Assembly (NCBI GenBank): GCA_023391275.1
Contig: JAEWBE010000058.1
Span: forward strand, 1-64,000
Length of the DNA: 64,000 bases
From: Bacillota bacterium
GTDB taxonomy: Bacteria; Bacillota; Clostridia; Oscillospirales; Acutalibacteraceae
Reading direction: 5' to 3'
Below the pieces are notes generated by a model that worked only from the letters and a program-made list of their open reading frames with translations, ran no database searches and had not been told where the DNA came from. The translations under genes were made by a program, and so were the position numbers. How positions within the stretch are numbered: the stretch's first letter is position 1; each line of letters opens with the position of its first letter. Shown piece after piece: positions 33,591-42,880 of the stretch.

Positions 33591-35087
33591 CTATACATGC
33601 TCAAATTTCTTATTATAATAGTAACCATTTGATAAATTCGGTTTCTTAAAAGATTCAATATTTGTACGTTTGGTCTTCCGATTGGTAATCTCCGCATTAA
33701 TTTCAGCAAGTTGCCTCTTCACGTTTTCATACCGCTCAACCAAAGAATCATACCGGAGCTGGTAGTCCGCCTGGTCGAGTGCAGTTTGGGCATTTTCAGC
33801 TACAGCCTGCTGCATAAATTCCAGCACCACATCGCATTCGCTTTGAAGGGATTGTGCTTCTTTTTCAAGAGCCGTGTTATCGGTCAAATCATCAATAATA
33901 TCATCGTAGGCAGCAAAAACACTGTCTCGGTCGGTAATCATGCTGTTAAAAGCATCTATAAAAAGGGTTTTTAGCTCGTCTTCGTAAAAATGCGGTGTGG
34001 TGCATTTTTCTTCGTTTTTGAACTTGCCATTACACTGCCAAATAACCCGCCGGTATTTTGATGTGCTATGCCATACCTTGCTGCCGTACACTCCGCCGCA
34101 ATCGCCACAAATGATACGGCTAGAAAAACAGCTTGTGCTGCTGGTGTATCGCTTTCCTTTCCGTTTCTCCAGTTCGGATTGAACTAAGTCAAATACCTCT
34201 TCTGACACAATGGAGGGATGGCTGTTGGTTACATAATACTGCGGAACCTCGCCCTCATTAGCTTTCCTTTTCTTGGTCAAAAAATCAACCGTAAAGCCCT
34301 TTTGCAGGATGGCGTCGCCTTTGTACTTTTCATTAGTAAGGATGCTTTGGACTACACTTGACTGCCAGTTCCTCTTGCCGCCCGGTGTCGGAATATTCTC
34401 CGAAGTGAGATGCCTGGCAATCGCCGACGGTGACTTTCCGTCCAAAAACATCTGATAAATCAAACGTACAATTACAGCTTCTTTTTCGACGATTTGTGGG
34501 TTACCGTCCTCTCCACGCTCATAGCCAAGAAACTGCTTATATGGCATACTAACTTTTCCATCGGCAAAGCGTTTTCTCTGGCCCCACGTAACATTTTCTG
34601 ATAAACTCCTACTTTCTTCCTGCGCCAAGGAGCTCATAATTGTGATGAATAGTTCGCCCTTGCTGTCCAGCGTATGTATATTTTCCTTTTCGAAATATAC
34701 CTCTACCCCTTTTTCTTTAAGCTTCCGGACAGTAGTCAAGGTATCAACGGTATTGCGGGCAAATCGGGAGATCGACTTTGTAAGAATGAGGTCTATCTTG
34801 CCACTAAGTGCGTCGGCAATCATACGTTTGAAACCATCGCGGTTTTTCGTACTGGTACCGGAAATTCCTTCATCGGTGTAAACGTTCACAAACTCCCATT
34901 CCTCATTTTCTTGTATGTGCCGTGTGTAATAATCAACCTGTGCTTCATAACTGGTGAGCTGCTCCGCGTTGTCAGTCGAAACTCGCGCATAAGCAGCCAC
35001 ACGCTTTCGTGACGCAGGCATTGCAGAATTTGTACTGTACATTCTTATAGTAGGTGGTATTACAGTAACCGCTCTTGCTGTATTCAT
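33591..35087 (-). CDS. Large serine recombinase A
   Basis: A 498-residue site-specific recombinase of the large serine type. The N-terminal resolvase domain has RVAAYARVSTDNAEQ with catalytic Ser38 approximately, and the RFARNT motif. A recombinase domain (GYERGEDGNPQIVEKEAVIVRLIY) and the zinc ribbon (CGDCGGVYG, then WQCNGKFKNEEKC) follow, and a coiled-coil C-terminus. Its start overlaps the end of recombinase B by 4 nt (ATGA), so both are made together. It marks one end of the mobile element; it may integrate and excise it. Its target site is not visible. Confidence 0.93.
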   Translation of the reverse strand: MNTARAVTVIPPTIRMYSTNSAMPASRKRVAAYARVSTDNAEQLTSYEAQVDYYTRHIQENEEWEFVNVYTDEGISGTSTKNRDGFKRMIADALSGKIDLILTKSISRFARNTVDTLTTVRKLKEKGVEVYFEKENIHTLDSKGELFITIMSSLAQEESRSLSENVTWGQRKRFADGKVSMPYKQFLGYERGEDGNPQIVEKEAVIVRLIYQMFLDGKSPSAIARHLTSENIPTPGGKRNWQSSVVQSILTNEKYKGDAILQKGFTVDFLTKKRKANEGEVPQYYVTNSHPSIVSEEVFDLVQSELEKRKGKRYTSSTSCFSSRIICGDCGGVYGSKVWHSTSKYRRVIWQCNGKFKNEEKCTTPHFYEDELKTLFIDAFNSMITDRDSVFAAYDDIIDDLTDNTALEKEAQSLQSECDVVLEFMQQAVAENAQTALDQADYQLRYDSLVERYENVKRQLAEINAEITNRKTKRTNIESFKKPNLSNGYYYNKKFEHV

Positions 35088-36397
35088 AGTGTTTTCTCCC
35101 TTCGAACGTATTCTTTTTGCCGCTCGCTGGCCTTTTGCCGCGCCTCAGCGTTCCAACTTTCGCTGCGTGAACGATCTTTCCATTCGCGGTGTTCTGAATG
35201 ACCGTCTTTGAAAAGGAATATAAGTTGATTCGGCCCCGGCACCTGTATCTCCGAAATTTGCTCATCGAAAATGGTGGCATCAAACTGCGGCAATTTTAGC
35301 ACCTCAGCCGTGAGCGTTAGTAGGCTTTCTTCAGGAATCTGCTTGGTGTGACAGGCTGATTTGCCTTCCTGTAAAAAAGTGGCGCAGTTCCAATATACTC
35401 TGCCGTGGCAGGCCTGCCGCTTATAAAACTTACCACATTTTGTGCATCGAATCATGTGTGTAAGCGGATATCGAGAAGTAGTCAGCGCTTTGGCAGTAGA
35501 CTTTTCTTTGCTGATGTCCAGCATTGCCTGCACCTTTTGGAAAGTTTGAGCATCAACAATTGCTTCATGCGTCTCTTCAGCAAAATACATAGGAAGCTGC
35601 CCACTGTTACGTGAAAGAGTCTTGGTTAAATGGTCGACCACATAGCGTTTCTGCAGCAAAGCGTTACCGGCATATTTCTCATTTCTGAGCATAACTTTAA
35701 CACTTCTGGCAGTCCATTTTCCACCAAATAATGTAGGGACGCCTTCCACTTGAAGCCTATGTCCAATTGCCGTTACCCCTTCCCCATTCATATAATCACG
35801 GAAAATTGAGCGCACTATTTCCGCCTCTTTTGGTTCAATCCTCATATTACCGTTTACGCTGCGGTAACCGAACATAAACCGCCAGTTGGCAGGCTCACCG
35901 GCTTGAAACTGCTTCCGTATCCGCCATTTACAGTTTTCGCTGACTGAACGACTTTCCTCCTGCGCAAAAGAAGCGAGGATGGTAAGCATCAGCTCTCCAT
36001 CCCCGCTTATAGAGTGTAAATTTTCTTTTTCGAAAAAGACGTCAATATCCAGACTTTTTAGTTCTCGCACTGTTTCCAGCAACGTCAGAGTGTTTCTTGC
36101 AAAACGCGATATTGACTTTGTGATAACCATATCAACTTTACCCGCCCGACAATCCGAGAGCAATCGCTGGAACTCGGCGCGGTCATCTTTTGTACCGGTT
36201 AAGGCTTCATCGGCATAAGTGCCAATGTATTCCCAGCCTGGATGCTTTTGAATATAATTGCTATAATAACTAACCTGCGCTGAAAGAGAGTGGAGCATAG
36301 CATCTTTGCCGCTGGAAACTCTAGCATAGGCTGCAACTCGCGTTTTCTTTGGTATAGCAAGAACACTGGGATTCAATTTTCGAATGGTTCGTTCCAT
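35084..36397 (-). CDS. Large serine recombinase B
   Basis: A 437-residue second serine recombinase: RVAAYARVSSGKDAML resolvase domain, KSISRFARNTLTLL motif, recombinase domain (GYRSVNGNMRIEPKEAEIVRSIF) and zinc ribbon (CTKCGKFYKRQACHG, then CATFLQEGKSAC). The C-terminal region lacks the long coiled coil of recombinase A and ends in a very charged tail. Only about one third similar to A by eye. Tandem pairs like this are common on clostridial elements and often act as a heteromeric integrase/excisionase set. Preceded by AAAGGAGG. Confidence 0.92.
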   Translation of the reverse strand: MERTIRKLNPSVLAIPKKTRVAAYARVSSGKDAMLHSLSAQVSYYSNYIQKHPGWEYIGTYADEALTGTKDDRAEFQRLLSDCRAGKVDMVITKSISRFARNTLTLLETVRELKSLDIDVFFEKENLHSISGDGELMLTILASFAQEESRSVSENCKWRIRKQFQAGEPANWRFMFGYRSVNGNMRIEPKEAEIVRSIFRDYMNGEGVTAIGHRLQVEGVPTLFGGKWTARSVKVMLRNEKYAGNALLQKRYVVDHLTKTLSRNSGQLPMYFAEETHEAIVDAQTFQKVQAMLDISKEKSTAKALTTSRYPLTHMIRCTKCGKFYKRQACHGRVYWNCATFLQEGKSACHTKQIPEESLLTLTAEVLKLPQFDATIFDEQISEIQVPGPNQLIFLFKDGHSEHREWKDRSRSESWNAEARQKASERQKEYVRREKTL

Positions 36398-36446
36398 AAC
36401 GCGCCTCCTTTCGTATGTTGTATGTTACCTCTAAATCGCTATTGTA

Positions 36447-36617
36447 TCAAGCTAAATTAGGACATAAACCTTCCGATATAGGGTGGTACTTTTTCATAAG
36501 TTTTGTATCTATAGCCTTATAATCATTTGCATCAATTACGCCCTTATTGAGCATAGAATTTGCTATTGAAAGGGCCACCCGGTAACGCTTTTCACGGTCA
36601 AACTGCTCGTGTGTCAT
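36447..36617 (-). CDS. SHOCT-type small protein of the recombinase module
   Basis: A 56-residue protein (MTHEQFDREKRYRVALSI..., ending in CPNLA). The C-terminal half, MLNKGVIDANDYKAIDTKLMKKYHP, matches the short SHOCT-like bihelical pattern of small proteins found beside such recombinases. It starts at 36617 within the 3' end of the neighbouring HTH gene (20-nt overlap) and lies 49 nt before recombinase B. Function unknown; possibly a recombination directionality partner. Confidence 0.8.
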   Translation of the reverse strand: MTHEQFDREKRYRVALSIANSMLNKGVIDANDYKAIDTKLMKKYHPISEGLCPNLA

Positions 36618-37026
36618 TTTCTATTCTCGCTTTCCCGAAACGGTGAGATATATAACAGGTGTGACTGCAGTACTTTCTGTCATCACCATAACTTTCAAAT
36701 TCATCACCACAAGCGAGACAAGTTCGCCTGCAGACACCATTTTTATTCACTTTATCCCGATTGGCATTCCACCAATGCAGGCGACATTCATTCGAGCAGA
36801 ACTGTTTGGGTTTCCGCTTCGGTACGTTATTCAGCGGCTTTCCACATTGCTTGCAAAAGCCGCTGTTGTTGGTATCAATTTGCTTTATATCAGTTGTTTT
36901 CAGATTATTGCGGCTGCAAAAAGTCTTGATTGTACCTTCCGGCACCCCGAGCTTTTTGGCTATCTGTGCATAATTTTCACCTGCAAGGCGAAGTCTTCTG
37001 ATGGTGCTTTTTACTTCATTGGTCAT
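36598..37026 (-). CDS. HTH and double zinc-finger protein of the recombinase module
   Basis: A 142-residue protein. The N-terminus has a sigma-like or resolvase-like HTH (YAQIAKKLGVPEGTIKTFC), followed by two treble-clef-type zinc motifs: CKQCGKPL ... FCSNECRLHWW and CLACGDEF ... YCSHTCYISHRF. Related proteins are usually mislabelled RNA polymerase sigma factors. It starts 27 nt downstream (minus strand) of the phage-operon terminator and is followed by the SHOCT protein and two recombinases, so it probably regulates that module. GGAGG lies before the ATG. Confidence 0.82.
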   Translation of the reverse strand: MTNEVKSTIRRLRLAGENYAQIAKKLGVPEGTIKTFCSRNNLKTTDIKQIDTNNSGFCKQCGKPLNNVPKRKPKQFCSNECRLHWWNANRDKVNKNGVCRRTCLACGDEFESYGDDRKYCSHTCYISHRFGKARIENDTRAV

Positions 37027-37043
37027 GTTTTCCTCCAAAGATA

Positions 37044-37072
37044 AGAAAAGGAGCAGTCCCGAAGGACTGCCC
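37044..37072 (-). terminator. Terminator at the end of the prophage lysis genes
   Basis: On the minus strand GCAGTCC-TTCG-GGACTGC, a UUCG tetraloop hairpin, is followed by CTTTTCTT. It sits after the holin gene and before the recombinase module, separating the two transcription units. Confidence 0.88.
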
Positions 37073-37095
37073 AAAAACTCATGATTTCCTTGATA

Positions 37096-37392
37096 TTACT
37101 GTGATGTGTCGGATGTCTTTGCGCCTTGAAGCGTCTCAATCAAATCAAAGATATAGTTACTGCCACGGCTGATTAAAATACCCGTCAAAACTGTTCCCAC
37201 AAACGGAATTGTGGAAGTAATACCGAGCAGTGAGAAAATATCCACGTTATATACCAGCGTGACTGTTACGCCCAGTCCGATTCCAACGAGCATTTGCCAT
37301 TGCGGTTTTCCAGCCACAAAAAATGTTTTCAAGTATGTAATCAGGCCTTCGACGATAATTGCCATTAGAGTTAAAGATATAAATTGTGTCAT
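37096..37392 (-). CDS. Phage holin
   Basis: A 98-residue membrane protein with two to three hydrophobic helices (MTQFISLTLMAIIVEGLITY, then MLVGIGLGVTVTLVYNV and FVGTVLTGILISRGSNYIF) and a short hydrophilic tail. It matches the small phage holins of clostridial siphophages that let the endolysin reach the wall. Overlaps the next gene by 4 nt and lies in the same cassette as the lysozyme. Confidence 0.8.
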   Translation of the reverse strand: MTQFISLTLMAIIVEGLITYLKTFFVAGKPQWQMLVGIGLGVTVTLVYNVDIFSLLGITSTIPFVGTVLTGILISRGSNYIFDLIETLQGAKTSDTSQ

Positions 37393-37724
37393 ATGTTGCC
37401 TCTTTCCGCCGGGTCAACCGGCATTTTCTTCATTCTTTCAAATAGCTCTGTGCCTGCCCCATTGCCGCCCAAGGCATGATAAGGGAGGTACAGACAGTCC
37501 ATATTTTCAATATCCTTTATGTCTGCAAAGCCTTTTCGTTCGCAGTCCATATAGCATTGATAAATGCGGTCATGAAGCAGTGCTTTCAGCCCGTCCTCAA
37601 TTGCATGTTGACGGCCACTTTGTTCTCTCTGGTTACTCCACAGCTTTTTTATAACCCACGATATTCCGCCGGTAACCGCTGCAAAAACAACCTGCATCCA
37701 GTATTTCAATATCCAATCCTTCAT
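37389..37724 (-). CDS. Conserved phage membrane protein of the lysis cassette
   Basis: A 111-residue protein with one N-terminal membrane helix (WMQVVFAAVTGGISWVIKKLW) and a hydrophilic C-terminal region (YQCYMDCERKGFADIKDIENM). It lies between lysozyme and holin genes. Similar proteins accompany phage lysis genes and are often called holin or spanin-like; the precise role is not clear. Confidence 0.65.
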   Translation of the reverse strand: MKDWILKYWMQVVFAAVTGGISWVIKKLWSNQREQSGRQHAIEDGLKALLHDRIYQCYMDCERKGFADIKDIENMDCLYLPYHALGGNGAGTELFERMKKMPVDPAERGNI

Positions 37725-37736
37725 ATTTCCACTCCA

Positions 37737-38633
37737 TCACTTTATATGAACTACAAACTGCTTCACGCCGTTGACATAGATTCCGGCGGCAGAGCCTGAT
37801 TTTCCAAATCCGACAAGATAGAAGAAACTGTCGTTGCTACTGCGATACCGGGGCAGTAGGGACGCTACTCCCTGAGTGCCGATCGCAGCCATCGGGGCCT
37901 GCGGAGAAGTCACCTTAAACTGGTAGGCCTGTCCCGGCGCTAGCGAAATGTCGGTTGTGGTATCGCACTTAAAATTGACCGGCTGGGGTTTTGGGAAGCC
38001 ATTGTACCCACCCGCGCGGATAATTGTCGTATAATCCTTGAATGCCATGTCCATATCCACCGCCCCGGTGATGCCCGGAACCGTACCTGCACTGCTGGTC
38101 TGCTGGATGCCGCACGGAAAATCAGGAGTGCCGGAGTAATCCGCCAGCCAGACATCATAGGATTTTATGGTGTTGGCGCTGAATTTACCCGACCGGATAA
38201 AATCGCAGTTGGTATAGAGGTTCACGAACCAACCTTCCTTTTTTATCATATCCAGAAACGTGTGTGCGATGGCGTCGATCAGGTCATTGCCCGGATTGAT
38301 TCCTTGTTTCTGCGCGTAGGCGATGCTGTCATACTCGTAGTCAAACGCAACAGGAAAAGTCAGTTTACCCTTATACGGCGCGAGGACTTGGCTGAAAATG
38401 GTGGCTTCCTTTGCCGCATCCGTCACCGCCACAGCGTAACTGAACCAATATGCACCCACCGCGAGTTTACGGGAAAGCGCCCCTTTTACGTTTTCATCGA
38501 ACTTCGGGTCTTTCTGTGAAATATCATTTCCGTACCCGGCCCGGACAAGAACGAAGTCGATACCGCTTACCTTCCTCCAGTTGATTGTGCCTTGAAATTT
38601 GCTGACGTCAATGCCTTTTAGTTGTGCCATCAT
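37737..38633 (-). CDS. Phage endolysin, GH25 lysozyme
   Basis: A 298-residue lysozyme of glycosyl hydrolase family 25: GIDVSKFQGTINW start, VLVRAGYGN, and the catalytic DxE region PVAFDYEYDS, with WLADYSG later. The C-terminal 90 residues (FKCDTTTDISLAPGQAYQFKV) look like an extra wall- or glycan-binding domain, not an SH3 or LysM. The ATG at 38633 follows AAAGGGG by 6 nt; the frame extends upstream to 38669 without a ribosome site. Cuts host peptidoglycan at lysis. Confidence 0.9.
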   Translation of the reverse strand: MMAQLKGIDVSKFQGTINWRKVSGIDFVLVRAGYGNDISQKDPKFDENVKGALSRKLAVGAYWFSYAVAVTDAAKEATIFSQVLAPYKGKLTFPVAFDYEYDSIAYAQKQGINPGNDLIDAIAHTFLDMIKKEGWFVNLYTNCDFIRSGKFSANTIKSYDVWLADYSGTPDFPCGIQQTSSAGTVPGITGAVDMDMAFKDYTTIIRAGGYNGFPKPQPVNFKCDTTTDISLAPGQAYQFKVTSPQAPMAAIGTQGVASLLPRYRSSNDSFFYLVGFGKSGSAAGIYVNGVKQFVVHIK

Positions 38634-38650
38634 TTCGTACCCCTTTTTCA

Positions 38651-40354
38651 TTAATATATAGCAATCCATTGGATTCCCCAGTTCACTCCCGAAGAGGTGA
38701 CCGCGTTTGTGATTTTCACCGTGAATCCGGTAGTGCTTACACTCTTTAAAATGCAGTAACCAAATCCGTTTGAGTTAAAAGCAGTTGTAACAACCGGTGT
38801 CGATGGGAGCGTTGTGCCGAAGCTAACATTGATATCCGCTGAATAATAGATCGAGCCATAGGCCGTCTGCGTAGCAGCCGTACCACTTGCTGAACCTTTG
38901 AGAATGTGCAGCCCACCCACGGTGTCGGCGTTCGGATGGTAGCCGTCGCTGTATGCTTTGGAGCCGGAGATATACACGTCGCCGCCTACGTCCAGAGCCC
39001 CGTTCTCCGGGATTTTGTTGATGCCGATCTTCCCGTCACGAATTGAAAAAACCGGCTTTGCCGTAGGCAGCAAGGCCGGCTGTATGGTTGCGGTATAGTA
39101 ATCCGAAGCGACAATCTCAAAGTTGAATGAAGTACCAATATCAAAGTTCCCAATGTTCGCATTAAAAGAAAAGCTGCCGCCGTTCATAGACGGCGTTATT
39201 GAAAAGTAGCTGCTCCATGTTCCCGAAGTGGTAGCCTTGTACCGATATTTTAAAGAATACTGACCTTTTGTCACCATGATACTAGCGAAAGTTCCGGCAC
39301 AAACAAGTACCGTACCCGCCTCGATATTGTTAACCCGGTTCAACGTAGCAGAAGAAATAGCAGGCACAGCATAGGGGATAGTTGTGAGATACACACTTTG
39401 CTGAGAGCTGTTCCCCCTGCTGTCTATCACTGTGATTGTCAGGTTATCATTGTTCAATACCGTGCCGAAACTAATTACGTTAGAACTGCTTGTAATGGTT
39501 TTTGAGCCATACTGGGCTTTGTAGGTGGAAATGGCAGCGTAATTTTTTGCCGCAGCGCCGTTTACCGTAACCCGAATGTTGGACTTTGTCTGGACAATTT
39601 GCGAAGAATTGCCTGTCAGGGAAACTGTAGCGGAATCTGTGTCCAAATAAGTAAAGTTCGTAAATGTCGGATTGCTATTGGCAACTCGCGCTGTAAAAGT
39701 GAGTTCCGTATATCCAACTACCGAATCATCAGCCGCATAGGTAATCAGCCGAAGTGTACCAGTCCCGGAGTTTAAATTCGGTATCTGCTGGTACATCGAA
39801 GCAGCCCAAGATGAAGTATCCCAATAGTAGCTGTCCGTGATGCCATAACACAGCGTTGTAGAATAGCCACCGAAATACAGATTTATTGCATGCGTAAACG
39901 TATTGCTTTTCCGGTTCGTGTAAATGCTGAATCCGTCTCCAATGTTGAAATCGTTGGTTGTTGCCGTGATCTGGCTTTTCCGTGGAATTGTTGTAAGCGT
40001 GATATTCTGTGAAACGCTGAGGTTTTCCAACTTGCTTGAAATGCTGGAATTGAAGAATCCAGTAATGTTGCAGATCTGTGTTCCATCATCATTATGCACC
40101 ACGGTCGCCGTACAGGTGCTTCCGATTTTGACCCAACTGGAACCAATCGTAAAACCGGACGTGTACGTCATAGCTCGGCTGCCGTTTATATTAATGTAGG
40201 CAGTGCAGCTACTGTCAGTGGATGGCCCGTAGCTGTCACGGTGAACGTAAAGTTCTGCGGAAATGGTTGAGGTATTCGCTGCAATATTCTGTGTGTAGGA
40301 ATAGACCACTTTTACCTGAGAGCCATTTGAAAGCGCGCTTATGATTTCTGCCAT
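38651..40354 (-). CDS. Phage tail fibre/minor structural protein, DUF859-like
   Basis: A 567-residue tail protein. N-terminal half contains immunoglobulin-like strands (VKVVYSYTQNIAANTSTISAEL, ITLTTIPRKSQITATT) matching DUF859 of siphovirus minor structural proteins. The C-terminal region has a collar-like segment (GKIGINKIPENGALDVGGDVYISG) and a receptor-binding-style end. Probably part of the host-recognition tip. Located between the tail-lysin gene and the endolysin, the usual order. Confidence 0.78.
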   Translation of the reverse strand: MAEIISALSNGSQVKVVYSYTQNIAANTSTISAELYVHRDSYGPSTDSSCTAYININGSRAMTYTSGFTIGSSWVKIGSTCTATVVHNDDGTQICNITGFFNSSISSKLENLSVSQNITLTTIPRKSQITATTNDFNIGDGFSIYTNRKSNTFTHAINLYFGGYSTTLCYGITDSYYWDTSSWAASMYQQIPNLNSGTGTLRLITYAADDSVVGYTELTFTARVANSNPTFTNFTYLDTDSATVSLTGNSSQIVQTKSNIRVTVNGAAAKNYAAISTYKAQYGSKTITSSSNVISFGTVLNNDNLTITVIDSRGNSSQQSVYLTTIPYAVPAISSATLNRVNNIEAGTVLVCAGTFASIMVTKGQYSLKYRYKATTSGTWSSYFSITPSMNGGSFSFNANIGNFDIGTSFNFEIVASDYYTATIQPALLPTAKPVFSIRDGKIGINKIPENGALDVGGDVYISGSKAYSDGYHPNADTVGGLHILKGSASGTAATQTAYGSIYYSADINVSFGTTLPSTPVVTTAFNSNGFGYCILKSVSTTGFTVKITNAVTSSGVNWGIQWIAIY

Positions 40355-40369
40355 GCAATTTCTCCTTCC

Positions 40370-42880
40370 TTATACAATTACAAAATCGACACCCAAACCT
40401 GAGCGAACGATTTCTTTGACATTGCCAACCGTAAGGTCGTCCTCAATAATTGTTTTTTGAAGCCGGGTGCCGTCCGGCGCAACATTGATGCGGAGATCAT
40501 CGCCGCGCCAGATTTCAAACGATGCGGTTGAGATATGCGCTTTCATATCAGTTGTGTTGCTGCCAATCGTCAGGCCGGTACTGTCCGCGATAAAGTTTGT
40601 TGTGTAAAGTTCTTCATCGGACTGAACCCATGGCGCGATATTTTTGCCTTCCGATACGATCATGTCAGAAACCAGCGCATCCGCTGATACAGAAAATTTT
40701 AGAGTGCAGACGGTATCCAGTGAGGTAAAGTCAAATGTTACATAAGTCCAATCCGTTCCGGTATTTGCGTTATCGTACAAAACGGATTCAGTGTTGTTTT
40801 GCGTAATCCCGACCGACACATGCCCGCCGGATGATGTGCTTTTGTAAAGCAACGATACCGTGTGCGGTGTGTTGAATTTCAGAGAAAAGGTTTGAAATAT
40901 TGTACTCGCAGTATTAAGTTCAAAAGCAGAATTACTTACTGTATTATCCGAAGTATCGGTGTTCATAACCGTGGCCACTGTTCCTGTGATATTCCAAAAC
41001 GTCAGTCCATTTTTACCCGCCGAGTTTTTCAGCAGATTGCGGTATCCGGTCTGGCTGACTGAAAGCGTGATGCTATCCAATCCTTGCTCTATGGTTGTAA
41101 TCTGTGTGTTTACGTCTGCAAGTTTGGAATCATTGTCGGAAACAAACGCATCGAATGTGCTGCCCTCCACTCTTGATAAAATCTCGGAAGAATGCTGTTC
41201 AATGGTTGACTCGGTGTTGGAAAGCCGGAGCGCAATGCCGTCCTCTTCATTTGAAATCTGATTATCGATGCTGGAAACCGAAGTTTTGAGACCGTTGATA
41301 TCGGTTTGAACGGTCGTGAGCGTAGAATTGATCGTAGTGATTTCGCCTGAGTTTGTGTCCACACCGTTTTGTGCGGTATCAGCCAGCGCCTGAAGTTTTG
41401 CTGTAATTGCCTGAACCAGTGCATTTCTGACAGTATAATAATCCGCAAATTTCTGTCGGTACTCGATACCGCTAATATTGGTCGTCAGATTAAGGTGATC
41501 TGAGTCCAGCCAATCTGGGATACCCGTGGTGTAAAGTGCGCCGTCATTGAGATAATTTGATAAAAGTTGCAAACCACTGTCATAGGAATTCAATTCTGTG
41601 GTAATAGAAAGTGCAGCCGCCTGAGTATGGAGAGAATCTCTTTCATTATGAAAACTGCTCCATTCCCGCAAGACTATGCGCTTTTCAACCGGCGTTAACT
41701 TATCGTCGTTATTCAGATCAACTGCTATGCCTGCTGCCGCATCGATTTTTTGGCTGGTAACCACAATTTCCTGCTGGATACTGTCAATCTTTTGTGATGT
41801 GGAATTAATGGAGTTTACCACGGAGATACGCTTTTCCCCGATTGTCAGCGTTTCATAACGGTCAGTCAGGCAATTGTACGAAACTGCACAAACCCGGAGT
41901 TTTACGTTGATGTCAAAAGGGGAATACTCGACTGTCACATCGTCGCCCAAACCCACGGTCAGCAGAGATTTATATTTCTCATACTGTTTGATATCTTTCC
42001 AGTCTAAAAAATTTAAGGAAAGTGATAGCTTCGGAATGTCTGCTCCTGCAAAATATCGGTCACTTATATACAGCCGCATAGCCGCGAAACAGGAATCCTC
42101 CGTCGGATACGGAATCCCGCCATCAATTTCTTCTCCGACTTTAAAACTGGTATCCTCCACCGAAATAATCGGGAAGGGGTAATTATTGATATATAGACTA
42201 TCGATGTATTGTTCAGGTAATCGCAGGAGCTTATTGTTTTCGGTCGCAGTCGGCATAATGCGCGTAACTACCTCGGAACTGTCCTCATTGAACTCCAATC
42301 CGGCCAAATTTTTACCGTAAGCAATTCGGACTCCGTTGTCAGCGCCAAGTCGGGTGTTGATTGCAATACTGAAATTGTTTCTGACGATCTCACCGCCCCA
42401 ACGATTGATGAACGAGTCGTCGGTGTCACCCAGAAAAGCCTGAACCGGTGATTTCCGAATATAGTATGCTGTGGAGGTGTGCGTGATGTCGCTGGAAAAA
42501 GTAAAAGGTGTCAGGTACTGGCATCCGCTTAAAATCTGCTGCCCGGCTTCCAATCCAGTTTTGTCTGTCGGTCTTACATCTTCCACCAGATTTGCAAGGA
42601 GATCATAAAAAATGTGCCGCGCGTTTACCTTGATCGTACCGTCAGCTGCGCTTTTTACTACCCGGTAGATACGGAACGCCTGAATTCCACGGTGGGTATT
42701 CGCTCGGATGATGTTATTTTTCTGCAGGCGTTTCCATTTACCGAAAATGTCAATTGGGTGAGAAAGTTCCAGTTCAAACGCTCCGTTGATTTCTTCCGTA
42801 ACAACACAAGAGCCGGGGGCAATTGCCCCCAGCCCGTCGTTATTATATTCTATTGTTTTGGAATCATAAACCAGAACCAT
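40370..42880 (-). CDS. Tail-associated protein Tal / prophage tail endopeptidase-like
   Basis: An 836-residue baseplate hub protein. The N-terminal 350 residues (MVLVYDSKTIEYNNDGLGAIAPGSCVVTEEINGAFELEL pattern, YSPFDINVKLRVCAVSYNC) correspond to the phage minor structural N-terminal (gp44-like) domain; a long coiled-coil segment (about 350-600) and a beta-sandwich C-terminus with GKNIAPWVQSDEEL follow. No peptidase motif is obvious. The ATG at 42880 shares one base with the Dit stop (TAATG). Confidence 0.82.
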   Translation of the reverse strand: MVLVYDSKTIEYNNDGLGAIAPGSCVVTEEINGAFELELSHPIDIFGKWKRLQKNNIIRANTHRGIQAFRIYRVVKSAADGTIKVNARHIFYDLLANLVEDVRPTDKTGLEAGQQILSGCQYLTPFTFSSDITHTSTAYYIRKSPVQAFLGDTDDSFINRWGGEIVRNNFSIAINTRLGADNGVRIAYGKNLAGLEFNEDSSEVVTRIMPTATENNKLLRLPEQYIDSLYINNYPFPIISVEDTSFKVGEEIDGGIPYPTEDSCFAAMRLYISDRYFAGADIPKLSLSLNFLDWKDIKQYEKYKSLLTVGLGDDVTVEYSPFDINVKLRVCAVSYNCLTDRYETLTIGEKRISVVNSINSTSQKIDSIQQEIVVTSQKIDAAAGIAVDLNNDDKLTPVEKRIVLREWSSFHNERDSLHTQAAALSITTELNSYDSGLQLLSNYLNDGALYTTGIPDWLDSDHLNLTTNISGIEYRQKFADYYTVRNALVQAITAKLQALADTAQNGVDTNSGEITTINSTLTTVQTDINGLKTSVSSIDNQISNEEDGIALRLSNTESTIEQHSSEILSRVEGSTFDAFVSDNDSKLADVNTQITTIEQGLDSITLSVSQTGYRNLLKNSAGKNGLTFWNITGTVATVMNTDTSDNTVSNSAFELNTASTIFQTFSLKFNTPHTVSLLYKSTSSGGHVSVGITQNNTESVLYDNANTGTDWTYVTFDFTSLDTVCTLKFSVSADALVSDMIVSEGKNIAPWVQSDEELYTTNFIADSTGLTIGSNTTDMKAHISTASFEIWRGDDLRINVAPDGTRLQKTIIEDDLTVGNVKEIVRSGLGVDFVIV

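Noticed and set aside
33580..33600. Possible attachment site next to recombinase A
   Set aside because: No matching direct repeat was found by eye between this end and 52600-53150, so no att sites are listed; an empty-site genome is needed.
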